DNA from: a bacterium
GTDB lineage: Bacteria; Bacteroidota; Bacteroidia; NS11-12g; UBA9320
Assembly: GCA_018223105.1 (NCBI GenBank)
Contig: JAAEYY010000029.1
Coordinates: forward strand, 1 to 41,162
Reading direction: 5' to 3'
DNA length: 41,162 bases
Shown here: positions 17,201 to 24,877 of the stretch, one piece after another
Position numbering within the stretch: position 1 is the first letter of the stretch
Layout: every line of letters begins with the position of its first letter
Made by a program: the position numbers and the translations under genes
The notes under the pieces: generated by a model
What the model was told of the DNA's origin: nothing
Seen by the model: only the letters and a program-made list of their open reading frames with translations
Database searches by the model: none

Positions 17201-20200
17201 AAAATAAATGTATTGAGATTTGGCAGTGCGCAGGCTGCTACACTAACTATAAGCTCAGGTTCTCTTGAAGTTGTAGGTAGTGCAAGAGGAAATTGGTCAA
17301 CCAATCGATCACATGTAATAAATGTTGGTGCTAATGAACTTACAATAGGAACCACTCTAACTTTAGGCAACGGCTTAAATAATCAAGATATTGAACTTGC
17401 TATAAGCACGGGTACTGTTAATATTGGCTACGATCTCGTTCATAAAGGTACCGGAGCAGTCACGTTTTCAGGAGCCGGAGATTTAAGAATCACTCATGAT
17501 TACATCTATACAGCAGGTGATTTCACAGCATCTACAGGTACTGTAACCTACACCGGAGGAATCAATCAAACCATTGCTTCAATAGATTACTACAATCTGG
17601 AAGTTGATAAGACAACAGGTAGAGCCAGAATTACAGAAGCAACAGAAGTTTCAAATGACTTTACTACTGCCACAGGCGGACAAACCGCGGTACTTGATAG
17701 CTTTACTGTAAATGGCAACATAAACATTGGAAGCTCTACCGAGTTCTTGGAGTTTAATTCAGACATTTTTGTTGGTGGCGACTGGACCAATAACGGTACT
17801 TTTACTGTTACCGGCGGAACGGTTCACTTCAATGGCTCGAGCGATCAAGATGTGGATGCAACTACGTTCAACAACCTAAACGTCGATAAATCCGGTGGAG
17901 CATTGAACCTTACCGATGATCTGATCATTAACAATAATTTGAGCCTTGTAAATGGAACTCTAGATGTTGGAACATACCAGGCCAGCAGAGCAACTCCAGG
18001 TGGAAACCTAAGTTTATCATCCGGATCTGAATTGAGAGTAGCAGGTACAAATAACTTCCCTGCAAACTTTCTTGTTACGAATATAAACGCTGCGAGTACC
18101 GTAACTTATGACGGAACAGTAGATCAGGTTGTTTTAGATGTAGACTACGGTCATTTAAACTTTAGCAATGGCTCTCCAAATGAAAAAACCGTAGAGGGAA
18201 GTATAACCGTTAACGGAGACCTTACTATCAATTCAGGTGCAGTATTGAATCCGGATACAACCACGATAACACTTTTAGGTGATTTCATGAATAGCGGAAC
18301 AATAAGCAGCTCTCAGAGCACTTTCATATTGAATGGTAGCTCAAAAGACTTCACCGGAACAACTACTTTAAATAACCTTTCAGTAATTAGTGGAGATTAC
18401 ACAGTAACTACCGGGACCATCACAATCGAGGGCAACTTATTCATTGAGAATACCGGTTCATTAGATTTTGGATCTAATACTGTTTCTCTCGACGGAAACT
18501 TAACTAACCGTGGATCATTAACGAGTAACGGTATAGCCACTTTCACAGGAACCCGCGTGCAAGAGATCTCACTTCAAACTGCTATCACAAGCACTTCGAG
18601 CGGAATAATTAATTTTAACGGCACAGTTTCTCCTAATATCAACAGTTCCTCTGCTCCCACCTTTGCTACTGTAAATATTAACAACACCGGAGGAATCTCA
18701 CCATCACAATCCTGGACTATTTACGGTGATTTCAATATAGGTTCCGGAGCTACATTTAATGCAGGAGCACTAACTCATAATTTTTACGGAGATTTCGACA
18801 ATCAAGGATCTATTTATAGTTCAGGTAAATTAAACTTTGTACCCGGATCGCCTTATTCTTCTGCCGTAACCATTACCATGGACGGAGATAGTTTTAACTC
18901 AAGCGGAGAAGTAGAATTTGGTGGATCTGCTGAAATTACATTAGCCCAAACCAATCCTGTATTAGCTACTGTTACAATCTCAAATACGAACTCCGCAGGG
19001 GTTGAAGCAACAGGGGATTGGAGCATTGCAGACAACCTAGAAATAAGCTCAGGAGCTGAGTTTAAAGCGGGTACTACAACTACACATTCAATCACCGGAG
19101 ATTTGGTGAATAACGGGACATTAAGTGGTCAGACTTCACTTATAATATTTGTTGGAGACACCAGTTCCATTGCAGGGGTTGGAACCAATAATTTTGAAGA
19201 CCTAACTATCGATACCAATACCTACCTCACACTTAATAACGAGATCAATATCCTACGCAACTTCCTATTGCATGGAACATTAAATGCTCCCGGTCGTACT
19301 ATCAGTTTTACAGGCAACACCGAAGGAAGTATTGGAGGTGCAGTAGACACTGTTTACTTTGAGGATTTAAGAGTGAATAAATCGGGCAACACAGCTACGC
19401 TAGACAAACCGGTTATTGTTACAGGAAATCTGCTTCTCACCAATGGAACCTTTAGCAGCGATGCTACCAATGTATTAATTATTGCAGACAACGCTTTAGC
19501 AGACTCAGGAAACGCTTCAAGTTTTGTTGAAGGACCAATCATGAAAGTAGGCGATGATGCATTTGTCTTCCCAACAGGTAAAGATGGTAAATGGGCGAGA
19601 ATTGGAATCAGTGCTCCTTCTTCTACCACTGATGCTTTCACTGCAGAATTCTTCAGCACTGCTTATGCGAATACCAGCACAATGGCAACAAACCCAACAC
19701 CAGCACTTAACAATGTAAGCACATTAGAATATTGGACCTGCGATAGAACTATAGGAAGCTCTGATGTTACCGTTTCTCTTTACTGGGAAAATTCAGGAAA
19801 TAGCGGAATTACAAGTTTCAGTTCTGATCTTGTTGTTGCACGTTGGAATGGATCTGCATGGGAAAATGCGGGACAATCTGCTATTGTATCAGCGAGCCCG
19901 GGAAATGTCACCTCAAACACAGTTAGCAGTTTTAGTCCATTCACTTTTGGATCATTATCTGGAGCGGTTAATCCGGTGCCGGTAGAACTGCTTTCATTTG
20001 ATGCAGAATTACAAGACAACAACACAGTTCAGTTAAAATGGACTACGGCTAACGAGATAAATAATGATTATTTCACAATTGAACGCAGTATTGATTTAGT
20101 TCATTGGGAAGAAGTAGTAATTATAGATGGCGCAGGAAATAGCAACGAATTGATAGACTACCTCGCCATTGACCCTCAGCCCTATCAAGGAGTTTCATAC

Positions 20201-20509
20201 TACCGTTTAAAACAAACAGATTTTGATGGAACTACGTCTTACAGCGAAAATGAAATCATAGATCGCAGAGCAGGACTTCCAAGCATCAGCATCGCACCTA
20301 ACCCATCTAAACAAATTGTAAATATTGAATTTAGCAAGGAAGTAAGTGGTGAGTATAGACTGATGAATTATACCGGAACTGTTTCCATTAATTCTCACTT
20401 TAATGGTGAAACAATTAAAGTTGACATGCAAGATTTACCATCAGGAGTATATTTCCTTGAGATGATCATCTCAGGTCAAAAAGTAACTCGGAAAATTGTT
20501 AAACTTTAA
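14264..20509 (+). CDS. Giant repetitive secreted protein with T9SS type A sorting domain
   Basis: A probable surface or extracellular adhesin-like protein of 2,081 residues from ATG 14264. This start gives a signal peptide KCIAISLFLIFVSSLAASAQ; upstream in-frame starts (14087, 14237) add a non-signal stretch. Most of the protein is short beta-strand repeats of the form NNGTF, VTFNGT, IxGxTTFxNLxI, as expected of a parallel beta-helix. It has two arms: the WxGxxxxxWxNxxNW module occurs at the N-terminus (WTGTTNKKWSNSNNW) and again at about residue 929 (WNGSVSSAWDNASNW). Near the end are the VELLSFDAELQDNNTVQLKW / EINNDYFTIERSID module and a type A sorting domain (SIAPNPSKQIVNIEF to TRKIVKL). 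The C-terminal signal implies secretion by T9SS and surface attachment. Confidence 0.88.
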   Translation: MTTTYLTHAGKCIAISLFLIFVSSLAASAQTTSWTGTTNKKWSNSNNWTNGSPDENTHAIIGDANFTGSNQPELDGSTAKCLSLTIGNGTKTSSLDIEKNLQVGGDILIGANGTINADKNNRTITLEGNWTNNGTYSATTSSAGVTFAGTTQTITGATTFEDLTINSGTTVILASDITVDDDLEVSGVLNPTAAYEVSGSGTLSVERNGEIQVYAQNFSSNYSISNIDIDDRSTVNYASASTLQYIDANLEYGYLQISGGSTKELTADLPDLQDNRSTSGRLIIDAGILDLKTYTADRQNGTGGDVIISNDAQLWIGGTNSFPANYDNITISSTSTVIYYGNNQTVIDADYGNLILSGTSGSVTKTLPATALVISGAFSIELNNADDVTVTAASDITVGGDFSIESDCEFDASSYSHTFNSEYINDGTFTGNTSTVSFGGVGASISGGGIHEFNNVVITVAGVYVLSSADIEIQGDLSTTGSGSFRHEFGGLTTFSGSNNDISGDGISFADLEIIGTIATAEDITVIGDFLVDGTFTATNNAVTMTGSGAVIEGSGTLTFNGLNVTGTISAAMDFSVTSNFAVSNTGSFDASSGDVTFDGTSDLSGEATFYDISISSGNTLRMGSNSIMNIDNSFTNNGTFNTSSLIPSTVRYTKNGAQDIEAVSYYNLELSTGGTKSLTGSTTVSNDITINTGVTLSAGSNTLEVYRHWNNAGSFTQGTSDVQFRGSNTAIITGATTFNTITINKSSSDVLVSLENDVEASSIVMTQGYINTGVNEITTTGTRTGNGIIIGAITHDHSFSGSTPYYFEGPNNSITFFNPSGLSTVTVTTTLGEVTNVDPTEESVTRSYDIDIPTGTYDSATLRLHYEDNELNAFVEPFLAIFKYNSGTTWDSLGVDSRDLTDNYVQLGRIADVDGEFMLSGLRNIVRWNGSVSSAWDNASNWTTISGLSMSNRVPDSNDVAQIGQATFTNQPTINSNEKINVLRFGSAQAATLTISSGSLEVVGSARGNWSTNRSHVINVGANELTIGTTLTLGNGLNNQDIELAISTGTVNIGYDLVHKGTGAVTFSGAGDLRITHDYIYTAGDFTASTGTVTYTGGINQTIASIDYYNLEVDKTTGRARITEATEVSNDFTTATGGQTAVLDSFTVNGNINIGSSTEFLEFNSDIFVGGDWTNNGTFTVTGGTVHFNGSSDQDVDATTFNNLNVDKSGGALNLTDDLIINNNLSLVNGTLDVGTYQASRATPGGNLSLSSGSELRVAGTNNFPANFLVTNINAASTVTYDGTVDQVVLDVDYGHLNFSNGSPNEKTVEGSITVNGDLTINSGAVLNPDTTTITLLGDFMNSGTISSSQSTFILNGSSKDFTGTTTLNNLSVISGDYTVTTGTITIEGNLFIENTGSLDFGSNTVSLDGNLTNRGSLTSNGIATFTGTRVQEISLQTAITSTSSGIINFNGTVSPNINSSSAPTFATVNINNTGGISPSQSWTIYGDFNIGSGATFNAGALTHNFYGDFDNQGSIYSSGKLNFVPGSPYSSAVTITMDGDSFNSSGEVEFGGSAEITLAQTNPVLATVTISNTNSAGVEATGDWSIADNLEISSGAEFKAGTTTTHSITGDLVNNGTLSGQTSLIIFVGDTSSIAGVGTNNFEDLTIDTNTYLTLNNEINILRNFLLHGTLNAPGRTISFTGNTEGSIGGAVDTVYFEDLRVNKSGNTATLDKPVIVTGNLLLTNGTFSSDATNVLIIADNALADSGNASSFVEGPIMKVGDDAFVFPTGKDGKWARIGISAPSSTTDAFTAEFFSTAYANTSTMATNPTPALNNVSTLEYWTCDRTIGSSDVTVSLYWENSGNSGITSFSSDLVVARWNGSAWENAGQSAIVSASPGNVTSNTVSSFSPFTFGSLSGAVNPVPVELLSFDAELQDNNTVQLKWTTANEINNDYFTIERSIDLVHWEEVVIIDGAGNSNELIDYLAIDPQPYQGVSYYRLKQTDFDGTTSYSENEIIDRRAGLPSISIAPNPSKQIVNIEFSKEVSGEYRLMNYTGTVSINSHFNGETIKVDMQDLPSGVYFLEMIISGQKVTRKIVKL

Positions 20510-20544
20510 TATTTTCGAATAGGCTTACAAGCCTTTCAAATTGT

Positions 20545-20588
20545 AAAAGCTCAAAGTAGGTTCTCCTATTTTGAGCTTTTTTATTTTA
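20545..20588. terminator. Long bidirectional terminator after the giant gene
   Basis: A 16-bp stem with a single G:U pair (20545-20560 with 20565-20580, core aaaagctcaaa / tttgagctttt) closes on a 4-base loop. T residues follow on the plus strand; on the minus strand the stem's own tttt plus TTACAA gives only a short U-stretch. It separates the convergent genes. Confidence 0.85.
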
Positions 20589-20600
20589 GTGTCATTACGT

Positions 20601-20924
20601 TTATTCTTCACACTGGCAGAGTCTAATGAACTCAGCTGCTTGTCTTGCTTTTATGCAAGGCTCATCCTCATCAATCTTCCAACGAGTTGGTAATTTATCA
20701 ATCTCGTTTTCCGTTGTTAACTCAATACGATTTTCGTCTTGAATCCAGGTACCTTCTGCCTTAGTATCATTCCCATTGTGGAAATAGGTGAAGCTTTGGT
20801 CTTTATTCAGTGTGAGTTTAACTGAATCTGTGCCATAGGCTCCGAGTGCTAATTCAGGGGCATCATCCGAAGTAAAGCCCATTAGGCAAAAAGTAATCAA
20901 GGTTATAGCAATAAGGTTTTTCAT
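20601..20924 (-). CDS. Small secreted protein of unknown function
   Basis: 107 residues from ATG 20924; the longer TTG-initiated frame was rejected because the signal peptide KNLIAITLITFCLMGFTS begins here. The mature part resembles lipocalin-like or META-type small domains: SVKLTLNKDQSFTYFHNGNDTKAEGTWIQDENRIELTTE, that is, a strand-turn-strand with a GTW motif. The C-terminal ACIKARQ/RLCQCEE-like part holds three cysteines. I do not recognise a named family. Confidence 0.7.
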   Translation of the reverse strand: MKNLIAITLITFCLMGFTSDDAPELALGAYGTDSVKLTLNKDQSFTYFHNGNDTKAEGTWIQDENRIELTTENEIDKLPTRWKIDEDEPCIKARQAAEFIRLCQCEE

Positions 20925-20962
20925 GTTAAATTTTCCATAAAGGTACAAAATTGATCTTATCC

Positions 20963-21622
20963 CTACTCGATTTCGATTTTCTCTCCCAGAAATTTAGGTT
21001 GTTTATTAAAGAGTAAATCAAGTACCATTTTATCTCTTGCAAGACGCTCTCTAATCTTAGTTTTGAATCCATAATTACGCCCAACGCCTTGTGCATTAAA
21101 GCCAATGGCTCTTATTCCGTAGCTCCTTGCAATGTAAATGGCTCTTTCATTATGAAACCTTTGAGAGATTACAATAAAGCTATTTTGTCCGAATATTTTC
21201 CAAGCTCGAACAACAGAGTCTAAGGTCCTAAATCCGGCGTAATCAAGGAATATTTTTTCAGCCGGTATTCCACGTCGAATTAAATCTTCCTTTATAGTTT
21301 GAGGTTCATTGTATTCAGGAGTGCCATTATCACCACTAATTAAGACATACTTTATCTTTCCGGCATTATAAAGTTCAACAACTGCGTCGATCCTGTATTT
21401 GTAATACAAATTCACATTCCCGCTCATCGCATACTTCGATGTTCCTAAAACAAGGCCAACTTTGTGCTCCGGCACTCTATTCGGATCTTCATAAAGAAAA
21501 GGTTGAGACTTAACTCTTACCACTCTAAACACCATCACAGTGCCTAAAAATATCAGAATCCCGGAGAAAAAGAGCAGCAAAACTAGTGCTCGCAAATATC
21601 TATTTCCGGGAAGCAAGCGCAT
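20963..21622 (-). CDS. sanA: SanA/YdcF-like DUF218 membrane protein
   Basis: DUF218 family protein related to SanA, an inner-membrane protein involved in envelope barrier function (vancomycin exclusion at high temperature in E. coli). It has 219 residues with one N-terminal membrane helix (ALVLLLFFSGILIFLGTVMVF). The periplasmic domain has VGLVLGTSKYAMSGNVNLYYKYRID, YVLISGDNGTPEYNEPQTIKEDLIRRGIP, and FIVISQRFHNERAIYIARSYG. The DYAGFRTLDSVVRA segment is typical of the SanA branch. The ATG lies one base after the stop of the upstream lipoprotein gene, so the two are likely cotranscribed and translationally coupled. Confidence 0.88.
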   Translation of the reverse strand: MRLLPGNRYLRALVLLLFFSGILIFLGTVMVFRVVRVKSQPFLYEDPNRVPEHKVGLVLGTSKYAMSGNVNLYYKYRIDAVVELYNAGKIKYVLISGDNGTPEYNEPQTIKEDLIRRGIPAEKIFLDYAGFRTLDSVVRAWKIFGQNSFIVISQRFHNERAIYIARSYGIRAIGFNAQGVGRNYGFKTKIRERLARDKMVLDLLFNKQPKFLGEKIEIE

Positions 21623-21623
21623 A

Positions 21624-22478
21624 TTAGTAATACGTTATTTTACGAATCGTAACCGTTATTGGGTCGCCATCTCTTTCTACAGCCTTGCTCAGCCAGTTGC
21701 CTTTTTCGTCGTAGGAATACCTAAAAATCCTGGTAGCTAATACTTCGCCCTCTACATTCTTTTCAACTTCCTTAGATACAAAGCCTCGATCATTGTATTC
21801 ATAATCTACTTTGAAGTCGAGTGAACCATCAATATAGAACTCCTTTTGCATGAGGTCTCCCTCCTGGTTATACGACATCTTTTCATCTCGTTTTAAGGCA
21901 TAGGCTTTCGTGGAATCAATCCAAAAACGATGAGCTAAATTCCCTTGATTATCATAAGAATATATCCAGGATTGGTTAATATTTTGAGTGATTCCCTTTG
22001 CAAACTGTTGCTTCACCCTGCCCTTTTCATCCTGGGTTTGTGACATGATCATCTCTTTATTGCTATGATCGTCATATCGCACCCGCTTAATCAGATAACC
22101 ATCATCAGAATATTCGTACAACCAGAATTGAACTACTTTATCGTTGTCATCCATCATCACTTTCTTATTCAAACGATCAGCATTGTCGTATTCATAACGG
22201 TACTCCATAGTTGAGACTGCGCTGATTACTTGTCGCTCAAAAGACAGATATCCTTTTGGATTGAAGAGATATTCTGCAGATGATCCTAAACCGGACATTG
22301 CTTCACCGGGCATAATTCTCCCAGCCTCCTCAACACCTTCGTACATCTGCTCTTGCAAAGACTTCACCTGACCTTTAAGATTCATTTCTTCGAGGTCGGT
22401 AATGGTTTTATTCTTTTTGGAACTGCATGAAGCAATCACAAACAGAACCAACAAAAGTTGAATACTTTTTAGCTGCAT
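21624..22478 (-). CDS. YD-repeat-like lipoprotein
   Basis: 284 residues with a lipoprotein signal (QLLLVLFVIASC, lipobox Cys). The mature part is made of tandem about 20-24 residue beta-hairpin units such as YRYEYDNADRLNKK, WLYEYSDDGYLIKR, WIYSYDNQGNLAHR, VDYEYNDRGFVSKE and FRYSYDEKGNWLSK. These resemble RHS/YD repeats but are shorter and without a toxin domain. It probably forms a small extended or barrel-shaped beta structure facing the periplasm or surface. It is the first gene of a two-gene unit with sanA. Function is unknown. Confidence 0.78.
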   Translation of the reverse strand: MQLKSIQLLLVLFVIASCSSKKNKTITDLEEMNLKGQVKSLQEQMYEGVEEAGRIMPGEAMSGLGSSAEYLFNPKGYLSFERQVISAVSTMEYRYEYDNADRLNKKVMMDDNDKVVQFWLYEYSDDGYLIKRVRYDDHSNKEMIMSQTQDEKGRVKQQFAKGITQNINQSWIYSYDNQGNLAHRFWIDSTKAYALKRDEKMSYNQEGDLMQKEFYIDGSLDFKVDYEYNDRGFVSKEVEKNVEGEVLATRIFRYSYDEKGNWLSKAVERDGDPITVTIRKITYY

Positions 22479-22489
22479 GATGAAAGGCT

Positions 22490-22497
22490 CAAATATA
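22490..22497 (-). promoter_or_regulatory. Candidate -7 element for the YD lipoprotein-sanA unit
   Basis: Read on the minus strand the octamer is tatatttg, an exact TAnnTTTG match, 11 bases before the ATG at 22478. I did not identify a firm -33 box. Confidence 0.4.
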
Positions 22498-22551
22498 GAG
22501 TAAATCAGCCCATATCATGAGGTCATAAATCTACCCCGAACACGAAAGATG

Positions 22552-23322
22552 CTAGTTATTAATCATCTTCAATGCCTCTAAAATCGCCTTAGGCTCGGCT
22601 CTATTTCTGTACTCAGCATCGACAAAGGCATAACGTATTACATGATTTTCATCGATAACGTAAGTAGCTGCTAGTGGCAGTTCATTCGTTTCATCGCCGT
22701 TATACTCATGAAGGCCAAAAGATTCCTGATAAGCAACAGCAACCTCAGGCGTCAAATCGAAGACAATGCCGTACTTTCTTGCAACCACATTAGCCACATC
22801 GCTAAGCACATGGAATTCGAGGTCCAGTTTTTCTTTTGTACTGAGCGATCTATCCGGTAATTCAGGCGTAAGAGCTACTAATTGAGCACCCTGTTCCTTG
22901 AAGTTGGGAAGCTCCTCTTGCAATCTTCTTAATGTGATATTACAATACGGACACCAACCTCCTCTGTACCAGGTAAGTACTACAGGACCATTTTTAAGAA
23001 GTTCATAAAGATTAACCTCTTTGCCATTGGCATTGGTAAGAGTGAAATCAATGGCGGTATCACCCACATTTGCAGCCGATTGTATTATTCCACTGTTTTG
23101 AACTGCTAATATTCCTTCTGAATAAATGCGTTTTTTCTCCTCTGAAGCATTCTCTTCAAAATCCGCTTTTTTCTTATCCAGTTCTTCCTGAAGATAGGTG
23201 TAAGTGTCCATTACAACAGTATCTTTAACCTCAACATTGACATCCTTGTTTTCCGAGTCCGGATTAGATGTACAAGCTGAAAGTATCAATAAAAGTATAA
23301 AAGTAATTCCTGTGATTCTCAT
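22552..23322 (-). CDS. Peroxiredoxin-like (AhpC/TSA superfamily) lipoprotein
   Basis: 256 residues from ATG 23322; the 13 extra residues of the longer frame precede a complete lipoprotein signal (ITFILLLILSAC, Cys17) and are rejected. A helical stretch (about 35-75, TYLQEELDKKKADFEEN) precedes a thioredoxin fold: AIDFTLTNANGKEVNLYELL, VVLTWYRGGWCPYCNITLRRLQEELP with Cys124 and Cys127, LVALTPELPDRSLSTKEKLDLEFHVLSD, and AATYVIDENHVIRYAFVD. The GGWCPYC motif is that of the AhpC/TSA-like peroxiredoxin group often annotated peroxiredoxin-like. It is probably periplasmic and membrane-anchored, reducing peroxides or disulfides. Confidence 0.85.
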   Translation of the reverse strand: MRITGITFILLLILSACTSNPDSENKDVNVEVKDTVVMDTYTYLQEELDKKKADFEENASEEKKRIYSEGILAVQNSGIIQSAANVGDTAIDFTLTNANGKEVNLYELLKNGPVVLTWYRGGWCPYCNITLRRLQEELPNFKEQGAQLVALTPELPDRSLSTKEKLDLEFHVLSDVANVVARKYGIVFDLTPEVAVAYQESFGLHEYNGDETNELPLAATYVIDENHVIRYAFVDAEYRNRAEPKAILEALKMINN

Positions 23323-23376
23323 AGTACAACAACAATAAACATTAATCTTTGATAAATGCAAGTCTATATCTCAGGA

Positions 23377-24135
23377 TTAATTCACTCGATTCTTATTGAT
23401 GATAAAACTCAATCCAAAGTTCAGGTAGACTTCATCGTATTTAACCTTTTCTTGCCCCCCGTTAATTCCCATTGCGCTTAGCTGAGCCATGAATTTTAAA
23501 TCACCATATCCTATTCTAATATAAGGGGAAATTTCATAGTAAAATGCAAAGGGCTTTTGCTTTAAGTCCTCAAGATCTCGTTCATAAACAGTTCCTTGTG
23601 CAATTGCTCCTCCATTATCTTTTATATCCAAAAAGTTTATAGCACCGAGCTGAGCAGCAAAGCCAATGTCCAACCATCGCGAACGAAATGATAGTGTATT
23701 CTGTATGCTTGATCTTATAAATTTTAAACTTTTCCAAGCTTCTCGATGCGTGCCATAAATGCTACCCACCCCTACCCTAAACACTGGGCAGTAGTTAAAT
23801 GCATTTGTAAAATCATGACGCAATCCATAACCTGCTTCTATCATACTAGACCGCCTGATGTAGGGGTCAGTCTTAGGAGCGAAATTATCCGGAGAAAACT
23901 TAAAATTTCCTGTCACAAGTTTCAGACTATCCAGCATGTAAGCTCCTTGCAAGCCAATTTGATTAAATTCCTCACTAAAACCGTAATTAGGTTCAATCTG
24001 AATATCACCTTCTTCCTCAACATATGGAATTACTGAATTCGTAGGATGATAATAGGTCACATTGCAATTCCATAATATCAAAGGAAATACGAAGAGACCT
24101 AAAGCCAGTAATACTATATTCTTATTTTGTTTCAC
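23377..24135 (-). CDS. Predicted outer-membrane beta-barrel-like lipoprotein
   Basis: 252 residues starting at GTG 24135, with a signal ending LFVFPLILWNC (possible lipobox). The mature part alternates aromatic and glycine residues in strand-like blocks: QIEPNYGFSEEFNQIGLQGAYML, MIEAGYGLRHDF, RVGVGSIYG, YYEISPYIRIGYGDLKFMAQLSAMG, and VYLNFGLSFIINK at the end. This is typical of small outer-membrane barrels or barrel-associated proteins. No specific family is recognised. It is transcribed towards the peroxiredoxin-like gene but separated by 54 bases from that ATG. Confidence 0.7.
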   Translation of the reverse strand: MKQNKNIVLLALGLFVFPLILWNCNVTYYHPTNSVIPYVEEEGDIQIEPNYGFSEEFNQIGLQGAYMLDSLKLVTGNFKFSPDNFAPKTDPYIRRSSMIEAGYGLRHDFTNAFNYCPVFRVGVGSIYGTHREAWKSLKFIRSSIQNTLSFRSRWLDIGFAAQLGAINFLDIKDNGGAIAQGTVYERDLEDLKQKPFAFYYEISPYIRIGYGDLKFMAQLSAMGINGGQEKVKYDEVYLNFGLSFIINKNRVN

Positions 24136-24202
24136 TTAATGGCTGAAAGATACCACTTGTGTCAAAGAAGGCAAAATACTACTTGGAATAAGGTCTAAAG
24201 TG

Positions 24203-24210
24203 TATTTTTG
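24203..24210 (+). promoter_or_regulatory. Candidate promoter for the lipoprotein-TPR unit
   Basis: The octamer tatttttg matches TAnnTTTG and lies 8 bases before the ATG at 24218. A TTGG at 24183-24186 sits about 17 bases upstream and could be the -33 element. The leader would be only a few bases long. Confidence 0.45.
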
Positions 24211-24217
24211 AGTTGAA

Positions 24218-24871
24218 ATGACCATACTTGGCTCCTACCTCAGAATATCAAGAATTAGATTCTTATTATTAACTTTCGCACTCGCATTTGTTGCTTTAGA
24301 AGCATGTAAGGACAAAGGTGAAGATGGGCCAAAATTTGCTGAATTTTACAAAGCGATTTCAGACGTTTGGTTTCAAATCGACCGAGACTCTACTATTAAT
24401 AGAGGCTTCGACATTAACGAAGAAGATAGTACATTCTACGGCGACTATGGGTACTATTTAGGGATTGATTTCATTACATATAAAGAACCTATTGCCCGTA
24501 GTTTCACACTACTTCCTGGTGTATATGCTGATGACCCTGTGATATCTCAACCTCAGAGCAAAGAGCGGATATTAGACATCCAAATAAGCAGCAACGCAGA
24601 TTACGACTCTGATCATCCGGCAGGAACAGACTTGAGCGATCTATTCTACATCGAAGTTCTTTCGGACTTACATGGAGAACCAACATTTGAAAGAGAAGCA
24701 ATTAGCAAATACACCACAGGGGATCAGCCACCATTTAGAGAAGCCCTTTTCTATCTCAACAAAGCACCGGAAACAGAAGGATTCCACCAATTTACCATCA
24801 CTTACATCCAAGATGGAATAGATATTGATACTTTTGAACACACCGGACCGTTACATTTTATAAAAAAATAA
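24218..24871 (+). CDS. Lipoprotein of unknown function
   Basis: 217 residues with a lipoprotein signal (FLLLTFALAFVALEAC, lipobox Cys30). The mature part is acidic and strand-rich, with DVWFQIDRDSTINRGFDINEEDS, YYLGIDFITYKEP and a final HQFTITYIQDGIDIDTFEHTGPLHF that reads like the last strands of a beta-sandwich. No family is recognised. It is followed after six bases by the TPR gene, so the two are probably one transcript. Confidence 0.75.
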   Translation: MTILGSYLRISRIRFLLLTFALAFVALEACKDKGEDGPKFAEFYKAISDVWFQIDRDSTINRGFDINEEDSTFYGDYGYYLGIDFITYKEPIARSFTLLPGVYADDPVISQPQSKERILDIQISSNADYDSDHPAGTDLSDLFYIEVLSDLHGEPTFEREAISKYTTGDQPPFREALFYLNKAPETEGFHQFTITYIQDGIDIDTFEHTGPLHFIKK

Positions 24872-24877
24872 GACTCA

